Assembly: GCA_928212115.1 (NCBI GenBank)
Contig: CAKMRJ010005634.1
Coordinates: forward strand, 180,838,202-180,902,201
Length of the DNA: 64,000 bases
Direction: 5' to 3'
Origin: Lactuca virosa
Taxonomy: Eukaryota; Streptophyta; Magnoliopsida; Asterales; Asteraceae
This document shows positions 1 through 10,700 of this stretch, piece after piece. The position numbers and the translations under genes were made by a program. The number at the start of each line of letters is the position of its first letter. The stretch's first letter is position 1. Under the pieces are notes generated by a model. The model searched no databases, was not told where the DNA came from, and was given only the letters and a program-made list of their open reading frames with translations.

Positions 1-2577
1 GAACTCATGATCATAGGGTGTGTGCGGCCGCACACCCAGGTGTGGCCGTACACTCCTCAAAAACACCTAAGGGGCCTTTAAAATGCATTCCAGCTTCAAC
101 CACTTGATGAGCATTAGTCCTACAAGCCTCCCTGCCCTTGGAAAACGTGTTTGTACACTCTTTACCATGAGTGTGCGGCCGCACACTCCTCATAGGCCAT
201 ACACTCCCGGTAAGTGGATCACATGTGATTCCAACACTGGACAAAGTGTTTCCTAGTCCCGTAAGGTGTTTCTTCTTTGCATTTGGTTGCTTCGAAACAC
301 TATTTATGTCATTATATACCAATATATGTCATTTAGGACTCGTTAAGTCTCGGGACTTCATTCACGAACTTCTCATCCTGACGCGCATATTCGTTTTGAA
401 TCACCCACATAAGGTGAGTTCATACCCCGTAATCAATCTTTTAAACTGTTTTAAATCGGTTTAAGGGGGGAATACAAGTTGAACAAATGTTATTTGTGTA
501 ATGTGTTTGTTATAAACATTTTCAAAAATTGCATATGTCATTTATAAGTGGTCAAAACATTCCAAAAACTCTTTTAAAGTTATGTTACTTTATAGTTAAC
601 AAAACTCCGTTTTTAAAGTACAAGCATAACTTAGTAGAAAAATGAGTCTTTCAAACAACAGTTCAAGTCAAATACTAGTAAACTATAAGGGGGTATAGTT
701 TAGGGGTTCAGTTCATACTAGATACTAGAGAATACTAAAGATACTATAACAAGAAAGATAATAATTATATAACGAGAGGATACTAAGATACTATAACGAA
801 CTTACTAAGATACCATAATTATTAATGTGAGATACTACTTCATGGCGCGACATTCAGTACAGTGCATGGTTTTGTACCAGAGTCTCCTGGAGGGAGAGCG
901 TAATTGTGTAAGATCTATACGGGATTGACCATCCCACAACCTTGATGTGAAGTTACAGTGTGAACCTGCACGTCTGACGGGTGACGAATTTCATCTCCAT
1001 TTTGATCTCGAACGTCGTTTATACTAGTCAAAATCAAGATGTTAAACAATAATACATATTTTACCTTAATTAAACTAATATGTTTAAAGGTAAACAATAG
1101 TTGCAGGATGTTAGTTCATAAGACAACTGAGTACTTATATTTTCCTAATACTTTCATTTTGTGACAGTTCCACTTGAAAGTTAATACAAACTATTTTCGA
1201 GTCAAGATAGCTATAAACTAGGAAAACTTACATTTTACAACCGACACAAAGAACATTCGAGTCTAGTACATTCAGTAGAAGGGGGCCTATAATGCTAACT
1301 TTATGATTCCTTAGTGTATGCATTCAGGATATATATATTAATCGGATCCGACAGGTAGTAGGATGTGTGCTTTCCACTTCATTTTCATGTTCCTTGTTTG
1401 GTTGTGGGCTTAGAGCAGATACACCCCAGCCTACTATCTATCTGCTCTTAGATATATATATATATATATGTTTCCGTATACATCAAGTAATCATAAGGGG
1501 TACCAGGTATGGGCCAGGTCATAGGACACTAATTCAATGCACCGTTTTCTTCTAGTACAAAATCGTACTTTTCAAGAAAGAACTTTTGTTATACAAAACT
1601 AGAAACTTACCAGTAAAGGGTTAATCCATTTTTATTAAACCAATATAACTTAAAGGACCTTAGGTGGTTAATTCTATAATACCTTAGTTTATACACCAGG
1701 GTTATATATAATTGATATACCGATAGGTAGTTGGATTGTCTTCCGCCTCATTCCTTCCTTGTTCCTTGTTTAGTTGTTGGCTTAGGGCAGATCCACCAAT
1801 TAACTATCTTTCGATATCAGATACATATAACTAGTATAAACTAAGTGATTATAGAATGAACTATGTGGTTACCAGTTTTATTATAAGAAATAAGGGTTTT
1901 CTTAAAGAATCTTTTCATCAAATTAAAAGAACTATCACAGTTAACTCCGTGAGTACAAGTGAATACGCAAGGATTATATACAACAATGATCTAACAAATA
2001 AGGGATGTGTGCCTCCGCCTCATTTCCTATTCCTTTTTTGTTGTGGGCTTAGGGCAGATACCACAATCGATTGTTTGTTTACTCTGAGTTTGATATAACT
2101 TGTATTCATTTAATACTCCACAGAAAGGACTTTTGAGTCATTTTTACTTATCTTTCATCAAAGCAGGAAATATAAATTTTCTGAGGAACAGGCAAACTTT
2201 TCTAAACAGAACTTACCACAACTTACCACAACTTACTACAACTTATATAACTTTCTACAACTTTCTTACTACTCACTTACATCACTTAAATCTTATGAAC
2301 TCACCAGCTTAATTTGATCTACGCTTTCAAAATAACTTGTATTCTCAGGAGACCAGTAGACAGGTTCACGCATTGGGATTCAGAAGATGGAGCAACCACT
2401 TCATGTCTTTTTGTTATTTGCTATGTATTCTATATTATGTGAATCATACTTTTTAAACACTTTCTTTCAAATGAAATGTTGTTTATTACTTTGCTTACTA
2501 TGATGCATATCTTGTGATACTAAACATGACGTCCTCCACCCAGAATGTTTCCGCCGTTCCGGTTTTGGGGTGTGACA
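1..2577 (+). repeat. 5' LTR of gypsy A (start lies outside the window)
   Basis: It ends TGTGACA at 2577, directly before GA and the primer-binding site. It matches 13466-16099 from about base 80 onward. Landmarks are a 20-bp palindrome with a GCGGCCGC core at 169-188, a short tandem array of about 22 bp (ACTAAGATACTATAACGA type) at 720-815, and three diverged copies of a module of about 300 bp at 1341-1470, 1711-1820 and 1995-2090. Each module shares the string GTTCCTTGTTTGGTTGTGG (or variants) followed by CTTAGGGCAGAT. There is no coding content; short ORFs here are chance. Confidence 0.8.
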
Positions 2578-2580
2578 GAT

Positions 2581-2592
2581 TGGTATCAGAGC
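2581..2592 (+). other. Primer-binding site, gypsy A
   Basis: TGGTATCAGAGC matches the complement of the 3' end of plant initiator-Met tRNA. It lies three bases after the LTR end, the standard place for minus-strand priming. Confidence 0.9.
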
Positions 2593-3786
2593 AGGTTTTA
2601 TTATAGTGAACTAAGTATATCAATCGATAAAAGATATACAACTATAAATACAATGGTCCGAAGTGCTCTGGATAAAAATATTTTTAATATATAAGTATAC
2701 CTTATAAAAGTATACATACTTTCTTATACATAATACATACTAGAACAATATCACGAGAAGAACAGAACAGAAGAAGTTAAAGGTTGAACCTATGGTCAAA
2801 CCTGGACAGTTATGTAATCATAGCTAGGATCAATATAGCCTAATCAATGATTCATTCGATATGTGACCGACATGTTTGGGAGTGATGTGGTGTTGCAACG
2901 GTCTTAAAACTTACCTAAGCTAGTCAAGAGAATTCTAGATCAAGTACATAGAGTTAGAATACTATATGAGTATTCTATGATACTATAACGTGATAACAAG
3001 TTTAAAACATACCAATTTATTACATTAAAATACTATAGGAGTATTTTAGGCACTATATAAATAACTTATGTGATAACTTAAAAGACCCTTACAGATAGGT
3101 CCTATAATCTTGCAATGTTACTCCCAAGGTTATATATAATTGATATTTTATAGACTTAGAATTTGTGATCTACGCTTCACTACCTGTTCCTTGTTTTGGT
3201 TGTGGTTTTTTGGATTAGGAATCACTTATCGAAGGTCTATTTAATCTTAAATTATATACAACTTGTATACATTGTGCAGTTATAGGAGGACTCTGTAAGG
3301 ATCACCCCATAATGTTCACTTAAATCTCATAGATTCTTTAGTCACTTTCATTCTCGCACGACAAACCCAGATAGATGTAAACACTTCCTCATAGCGGTCA
3401 ACAAAGAGTCCAAGAGGAACAAGAGCAAGTTCATGAGAAGCTTTCAAGGAAGGATCAACCGAAGTAACCAAAACGTCTTATGCGTCACACTAATAAATAA
3501 TAATCTTGTTAACTAATGAGTTAGTGGAAACACTACTCACATTATGTCTTAGGATTATTTTCTTACATGCCTGGTAATAGTTATTCAAGTAATAGATATT
3601 CATTCAAGGATACTATTCCAAATTCATAAAGTTTATTCGGTATAGACTCTTTTATGAATTGTTTCCAGAACCCCTGTGGAAGTCAGGACCTGATACACTC
3701 AGAACTAGGATAACCTTGCCTTTCACTTTCGGCTTGTGTCCATTGATTTAGACTTATCCCATCTCATCTTTGTATTCATTAGCAAG
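2593..3786 (+). other. Untranslated leader of gypsy A
   Basis: This is about 1.2 kb of non-coding DNA between the PBS and gag. At about 3126-3240 it holds one more diverged copy of the LTR module (TGTTCCTTGTTTTGGTTGTGG followed by a GGATTAGG version of the usual tail), so leader and LTR share a repeat family. I see no gene here. Confidence 0.55.
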
Positions 3787-4734
3787 ATGCCTCCTCGCAG
3801 ACAAACAGACGCACTACTCCGATAACTCCAACTCCACCGCCCCGCATTTCGATCCTGCTACTCTTCAAGAATGATATCCTCTGCATGGCACTGCTCTAGC
3901 TCACTTTGGTGAAATTGTACCCTTGGATCTGGTAGCGGTACTCACTTAACCAACCTCGAGATACTCACAGACACCTATGGGAGTGTTCGTATAAAGACTT
4001 CATGAACTGCAAACCCAATTCTTTCGATGGAAATGGTGGAGTCATCGCTCTGATGCGATGGTTCGATAAAACAGATTCGGTCTTCGAAATATTTTCGTGT
4101 CGTAAGGGAGCAAAGTGAAGTTTGTTGCCTGTACCTTCTCTGACAAGCCCTGACCTGGTGGAACAACCATGTTAAGTCACTGACCCATCAGTGGCTAACT
4201 CAATAGGTTGGGAGAACTAAAAGAGTTAATGTGGGAGAATAATACCCCTTGGGAGAAATTCAAAGCTGGAACAAGAACTATGGGAGCTCACGATGGTCGA
4301 CTCAGATATAGTGGCCTACCTCATGATCGGTTCAGCGACCTAGCAGCGTCTATCCCCGCGATGGTTTTACCCCGGAGAGCAAGAAGATAGAAAGATACAT
4401 CTGGGGTCTATCTGCCCGATTCCAAAGATGTGATGTCTTCTAACCCAGCCACATTCGGTATGCTAAACGCCTAGCCCACGAATCATCGACCACGGAGTCC
4501 ACCATGGTGTGGAAGTCCCCGTTCCCGAATCATCGAGAAGAGGACTATGAACGAAATCGGGGAACAAGAGGAAGAAGAAGCGAACAACACAGGAACCCCC
4601 ACAGAGCAACAAACGAGTACTTGTACGCCGCCACAAAACCTGCTACTCCAGCACCTGCCAGTCGATATTCTGGAACCCTGCCGAAGTGGGAAAGTGCAAA
4701 ACATCACACAACCGGAGTAAATTTCGGGAATGCA
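3787..4734 (+). pseudogene. Decayed gag of gypsy A
   Basis: Gag is the structural protein that builds the cytoplasmic virus-like particle. The likely start is the ATG at 3787 (MPPRRQTDA), a common gypsy gag opening. Recognisable pieces follow in different frames: FDGNGGVIALMRWFDKTDSV near 4030-4090, then a frame change into FVACTFSDKALTWWNNHV near 4115-4170. The WW motif is typical of Retrotrans_gag domains. Later pieces are KKIERYIWGLSARFQ near 4381-4425 and a stump of a zinc knuckle (LPKWES..HHTG, with the expected Cys replaced) near 4680-4715. Many stops and frameshifts make it non-functional. It is cut at about 4734 by copia sequence, and everything downstream of gag is missing. Confidence 0.75.
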
Positions 4735-5487
4735 GTTGCTATCTTTTGTCAATCGTTTACTATTATATTCTTTTGCATGGTTTTGACTTCAGAATATTTA
4801 TGTTGTGTTTACATATTATTCAAATTATCCACAGTCAGTCCATATTGGAAGAGAATAGAGTAAGACTGCATGTTGGTTGTAGAGGTCTAAGATGTTGGAC
4901 ATGGCCTCCACAAACATGAGTGCTCATAAGTTCTGAGTATTGGATTCAACCAAACGCTCGGGTATCACTTCATGGAATTTATCTCGAGTGATCGCGAGAC
5001 GGATATCGTATAAGTCTCTAAACATAGAGATATGACTTGTTGAATATGAGTAGTTAGCGCATGATCGTGCGAAACGCATTGGAAACTCGATGTTATAAAA
5101 CGGTGGTTTGTGTGTGATTTAAACATGTAGTAAACAAGCATATGAGTCGAATTTATCTGTTCCTTCTTGGATTAGAAGCGATATTTGGGCCCCTCGATGA
5201 TTTTTTGTTTTGACCCATGTAAGGCCACCGGTCAAAATAAGTTGATGTCCAATTAAGTTCTATGTCAAACAATCGGTAATCGGGAACAAACTACTGGACA
5301 AAAGTAAGACATTAGTTCCAGGTATTTGTCCGGCTGATATCTGGAAAGAGGATTATATGATCACTTATCTGAAAGGCGTACCATCATCTTCTCATTCCGA
5401 GAAACCTGGAAAGAGCTACGATTTGCTGAGCGGTTCCTGAAAGTCCATACTTGCAGTTATAGTTATTGACTTATCCAAGTGGGAGAC
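4735..5487 (+). mobile_element. Extra copy of the copia 1 3' internal end, upstream of its 5' LTR
   Basis: Bases 4735-5487 align almost end to end with 11920-12687, the 3' untranslated part of copia 1. They end in the same polypurine tract (AAGTGGGAGAC) next to TGTTGG, where the LTR starts. A lone element should have host DNA and a target duplication here. The order internal end - LTR - internal - LTR instead suggests the remains of a tandem (head-to-tail) copia array whose upstream part was deleted together with the gypsy A pol region. Confidence 0.85.
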
Positions 5488-6258
5488 TGTTGGATAAGGT
5501 GTCTAAGTCCATAACTATTTCTGGTATGTATTGGACCCGACCCGGCATGGTCCATTTGGGTTGCATGGCATCATGCATTTGGATAGACTAAATGAGAGAA
5601 ATAACACTTGTGGTTTACTAATATTATAAGTTCTAATATATTAATAGTATTATTTATTAGTATTGGTCAAGAATTAATCTAGGATTAATTAAGTGATCAA
5701 AAGATGACTAATAAAATATATGGGTGATTATTAAAATCATCCATAACTTGTATAGTGGGCTAAAAGGCTTCATGGATAATCAAGTTGGGTTAAACCCATT
5801 GGATGCTCCATGGAGGCTCCAGGGGAGTTACAAACCCATGAGTCATGGAAATGAAGAGTCATGTCACATTAGGGTTTACATGGTGTAACCCTAGATGTGA
5901 CACACTATATAAAGAACATTTCATACACCAAAATCGGCTACACAAGAAGTTGCAAGAGGGCTAGGCCGATTTTCAAGTGTTCTACATATCTCTCAAAGTT
6001 ATTCCAAAGCATTTGGTGTTGTGTGAAACATTTGAGGCATCACACTTTGGGTGCTAGGCTCTCCAGGTTTCAGGGAATCATAACAACTACAAGGTATGTA
6101 ATTCTAGCTATCTTTTATATTATAAAATTCCCCATGTATGCTAGATAGGTTTATAAACCTTGGAAAAAGTATTTTGCATGTATTTTAGACAAACATAGAT
6201 CCAAGGTTTTCTAGGGTTGCATGTACACTTAGGAGTGTGAATGCTCAAAACCCCTTCA
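5488..6258 (+). repeat. 5' LTR of copia 1
   Basis: It starts TGTTGG just after the polypurine tract and ends TTCA at 6258, one base before the PBS. A TATA box lies at 5906-5913. A strong 5' splice-site-like sequence, CAAG|GTATGT, has its GT at 6094. Its partner is 12688-13464. Confidence 0.92.
5906..5913 (+). promoter_or_regulatory. TATA box in the copia 1 5' LTR
   Basis: TATATAAA followed by AGAACA lies about 350 bases before the LTR end. The same motif occurs at the same relative place in the 3' LTR (13109-13116), and on the minus strand in copia 2 (53697-53704) and copia 3 (56674-56681 and 63445-63452). Conservation across divergent LTRs supports it as the core promoter. Transcription would start around 5935-5940. 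Confidence 0.7.
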
Positions 6259-6259
6259 G

Positions 6260-6271
6260 TGGTATCAGAGC
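6260..6271 (+). other. Primer-binding site, copia 1
   Basis: TGGTATCAGAGC, complementary to initiator-Met tRNA, begins one base after the LTR end. Confidence 0.92.
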
Positions 6272-6959
6272 CTAGGCTTGTTTGTTGATGCTTGATGCAA
6301 AATAGTGAAGAAAAGTCAATTTTATTTCTGTCTGCATGATGAACTCGCTGTGTCCATGGGGGGACTCGCCGAGTTCATGACCAAATTCATCCTACTCGTC
6401 GAGTAGGTTCGTGCACTCGACGAGTAGGAGCCTCAGAATGCAGTTTTTCGACTTTTGCTACTGGAAATGGACTAGAAACATTACCCTAAACTGTTTTGGT
6501 GTTATTAAACTTGTTTTAGATGGTGTAATGGTTGTTCTAATCCATTTACAATGGCTAATATCAAATTTCCATGATTTTATGTGTTCTTGAAATTTTGATA
6601 TTCATATTCATGTTCTTATGAGTTTAGATGATCATAGGAATTATGTGTAACTTCTTGCTAGTTTTAATTCTTGATCATTATGTGTTTTAATGGAATCCAT
6701 GATTTGTCCTCAAGTTATGGATTACCAAAAGTTTATCTTTTAATGTCCATTAAAGAAACACATAGGTTACATAAAATAAAGAGTCGCTCATTTTAATGAA
6801 CCAATTAATCTCATAAGTTATGAATTGAATAGTTTTGGAAAGTTACAAAACTTGCCCTCAAGTTTTGGAACATGTAAAGTCGTCTTATTAACTTTAGTTC
6901 CAACCCCTAGAATTTTAAAAGTTAAAATTCAACCCTTATACTTTATAATATTATAAGTT

Positions 6960-7003
<44 letters not shown>

Positions 7004-7796
7004 AGATCAAGTCGTTTTACCGTTAGTAGGCCTCATTCACGAAGTCGGTCTATAAGGGGGTATAAGGTTGTTGCCTATAAAATGGCAGCTTAATGGGTGT
7101 CCACTCTCACCCACCGCTTCCTTGACTGGTGGAGGGTCGTTAGCCGAACGGGTAGGACAGTGACTTACAATTCACATTAAAAAGTATAATGAGTTTTATA
7201 AAGTAACTAAATGTTTTATAAATTCCCAATCTTAGTTACTTTAGGAAAATGTGAATAAGGTTCTAATCCATGAAATTACACTTTGCACTTTTTTTAAGTC
7301 GTTGGTGGAGCGTGTGTGGTTTACCGGCACACTAACTTGGACTTAACAAGGTAGGCAAAGGGTGACTTAAGGTTTTTCATAAGGTTGGTGGAGCGCGTGT
7401 AGTTTACCGGCACATCAATTAAGTGAAAAACATTAAGGGTACCAAGTAATTTGCATGGTTACTTCACACCTTGTTTTGTGATCCTCGGTATCCCAGTCAC
7501 AAAACATGAAAGGCACACTCGAGATTGAAACATGTCATTGAAAAGTTCAATAAATCTCAAAAGAATCTAGGAGTTTCTAAAAACCAAATAAAACCTAATA
7601 ATTTATATTTCGTTTTCATGGTGGAAATTGGTGAATCGTCATTCACCTACCTTTCAAATATGTTATAGCTTGGATTACGGCATCCCTCTTCTAAGTTATA
7701 ATATATTGTGATTGGATCCTAGCCTTAATATTACATTTTGGTGTTTTATTAAGGACTATCTCTATATCTAAACTAAACTTGTTTTCTTCTTTTCAG
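6272..7796 (+). other. Long untranslated leader of copia 1 with conserved RNA-like motifs and a possible 3' splice site
   Basis: This non-coding leader of about 1.5 kb holds, in order: a cluster of short palindromes at 6341-6428, the best being CCTACTCGTCGAGTAGG at 6391-6407 with 8-bp arms; a (TA)n tract at about 6960-6996; a block conserved in copia 2 and 3 around 7030-7170 (includes TAGCCGAACGGGTAGGACA); and two copies, about 82 bases apart, of GGTGGAGCGTGTGTGGTTTA from 7304 and 7386. It ends in a pyrimidine tract and TTTTCAG immediately before the gag ATG. The sequence shows these motifs directly; a role in packaging or splicing is inferred. Confidence 0.65.
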
Positions 7797-10700
7797 ATGT
7801 CTTCCAACAATGCTGCTCCTGGCTCAAACCCTACTGGCTCCTTCTCTCTCATGAACCTTTGTGGGAGAGTCATCTTTGATGGATCCAACTTTACTGACTG
7901 GATCGGAAACATCAGGATGGTCACTCGATACGACAACAAGGAATATGTTCTTGACAAGGAACTTAAGGTACCTGAGCCAACTGCTACTCCTGAGGAGTTT
8001 GCTGAATATGAGGCACATGAAAGAGATGCTACAAAAGTGGCATGCATCATGATGGCCACTATGACAGCCGAGCTCCAAAAGTCCTATGAGAACTACTATC
8101 CTTTTGAGATGCACCAGGATTTGATGGACCACTACCATCAGAGTGCTCGTCAAGAGCGATATGAAATCATTTCCTCTATGATCACAACCCGAATGAAAGA
8201 TGGTGAACCCATCACGGACCACATGCAGAAAATGCAAAGGTTTGTGGACCGATTGATGAAGTTGAATGTGAACTTCCCAGAGGAGTTAGCAATAGATATT
8301 ATTTTGCACTCCTTACCTTCGTGTTATGATCAATTCCGCATGACATACCACATGAACAAGGAGGAAGTTACACTTAGCAAACTCCAAGGACTCCTAAAGA
8401 CCGCAGAATCAGGTCTTAAAGGTAAGTCGGTTGTGACCACTCCTACTACTACTCCAAACTCAGCACCTGTCCTGGCAATCGGGAAAGGTAGAGGGAAGAA
8501 GAGGAAGAACCCAACGAAGGGTACCAAGGGTAAGACCCTTGATGGCTCCTCTTCTAGCGGAACCAAGAAAGGTTTCGTTACACCTTCTTCTGATCCCAAA
8601 GAGGCTGAATGCTTATATTGCCACGAAAAGGCACACTGGAAGCGGAACTGCCCAAAGTACCAGCAAGATTTAAAGGATGGGAAAGTGAAACCCAACCATG
8701 CAGGTATTTACAGTATCTTATCTAATAACTCACCCTATTCTAACTCTTGGGTCCTTGATACCGGTTGCGGTATTCATATTTGTTCTGATTTGCAGGGACT
8801 AAGAAGAAGTAAGAATGTGGAGCATGGAAAGATAAACTTGATCATGGGGAATAGGAAAGTTTCACCTGTCACCAAGATTGGAGTTTATACTTTGTTGCTA
8901 AGTAGTGGGTTTACTTTAGATTTGAATAAATGTTGTTATTCGCCAGAAATGGCAAGAAATCTTATTTCCTTTCATGCTTTTTACAAACAAGGTTTTACCT
9001 TTTCTTTTGATCATGAAATTGGTGGAATAAATGCTTTCTTTAATAATGTGTTTTATTTTAAAGCATTACCTTGTGATGGTGTGTATGAAGCTGTGTCTGT
9101 TGTAGATAATTTAGAAAATTATGTGTTGTGTATTGATTCTACTAATGATAATAACTTGGATAAGCATCATTATGGCATTGTCGTCTTGGACATGTAAGCA
9201 AGAAACGCATAGGCCAACTCCAAAAGGATGGAGTTTTGGAATCATTTGACCTAAAGTCAGATGATAGTTGTGAATCATGCTTACTTGGAAAAATGACAAA
9301 GTCACCCTTCACAGGTTCTTGTGCTAGGGGTGAAGGTTTGTTGGATCTAGTGCACACGGATGTGTGTGGACCCTTCAAAACAGCCACAAGGGATGCTAAT
9401 CGTTATTATGTGACTTTTACAGATGATTATAGTAGATATGGATATGTCTACTTAATCAAGCATAAGTCAGAGACTTTCGAAAGGTTTAAAGAGTTTAAAC
9501 AGGAAGTCGAGAATCAATTGGGCAGGAACATTAAGATGCTTCGATCCGATCGCGGTGGTGAGTATCTTAGTACTGAGTTCCTCGACTATCTGAGGGAATG
9601 TGGGGTTGTCTCACAATTGACACCTCCCAGGACACCACAGTTGAATGGTGTAGCTGAGAGGCGTAATCGAACCTTGTTGGACATGGTTCGTTCCATGATG
9701 AGTCGAGCTACGCTACCAATCTCATTTTGGGGGTATGCCTTAGAGACTGCCGCCCATATCCTTAATCTGGTCCCTACAAAGAAGGTTGCCAAAACACCTC
9801 ACGAGATGTGGACTGGAAAAGTTCCTAGTCTAGCCTACATCAAGATTTGGGCTTGCGAGGCTTTCGTGAGACGCGAGATTTACGACAAGCTCGAACCTCG
9901 AAGTGAGAGGTGTATTTTCATCGGCTACCCACAGAAATCCTTTGGTTACCTCTTCTACAGACCTTGTGAGAATGTGGTCTTTGTAGAAAGGAGGGGTGTC
10001 TTTCGAGAAAGAGAGTTCATAAGCCAAGGAAACAGTGGGAGGCAAATTAACCTTGAAGAAATTCAAGAGTCACGTGGTGAAGGAACCTCAAACCCTAGTA
10101 GTCAACTTGAGGAGGAAACTCATGTTGATCCAATTGTACCTCCAATTGTTCCTCTGAGGCGTTCCACAAGGGTTAGGAATGTACCTGAGCATTACTATGG
10201 TTTCTATATTACTGCGGAAGGTGAGACACTTATCTGTGATGAGACATTGGTAAGTCTGGATGAACCTAACAGCTATGCGGAAGCCATGGCAGGCCCCGAG
10301 TCTGCTAAATGGAAAGAGGCAATGGACAGCGAGATACAGTCCATGTATGACAATCAGGTCTAGGACTTGGTTGACAATGTACCAGGTCGTAAGACAGTAG
10401 GGTGCAAATGGATATTCAAGAAGAAGACCGACATGGATGGTAATGTACACACTTATAAGGCACGATTGATTGCAAAGGGCTTTTCTCAAACTCCAGGAGT
10501 TGATTATGATGAGACCTTTTCACCAGTAGCCAAGATTAAGTCTATTAGGGTGTTGTTAGCCATTGCTGCATTTCATGACTATGAAATATGGCAAATGGAT
10601 GTCAAAACCGCTTTCCTTAATGGAAAATTGGCTGATGATGTTTACACGAATCAGCCAGAGGGTTTTGTAAGTCCAGAATACCCTAATAGAGTGTGTAAGC

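Noticed and set aside
4735..6258. A single 1.5-kb LTR from 4735 to 6258, matched by 11920-13464
   Set aside because: The polypurine tract followed by TGTTGG at 5488 and 12688, and the LTR size of copia 2 and 3 (about 840 bp), place the LTR start at 5488. The upstream part is internal sequence.
9586..10066. Minus-strand frames inside copia 1 gag-pol (9586-9792, 9830-10066, 10088-10489 and similar)
   Set aside because: They are shadows of the coding strand, with no independent motif.
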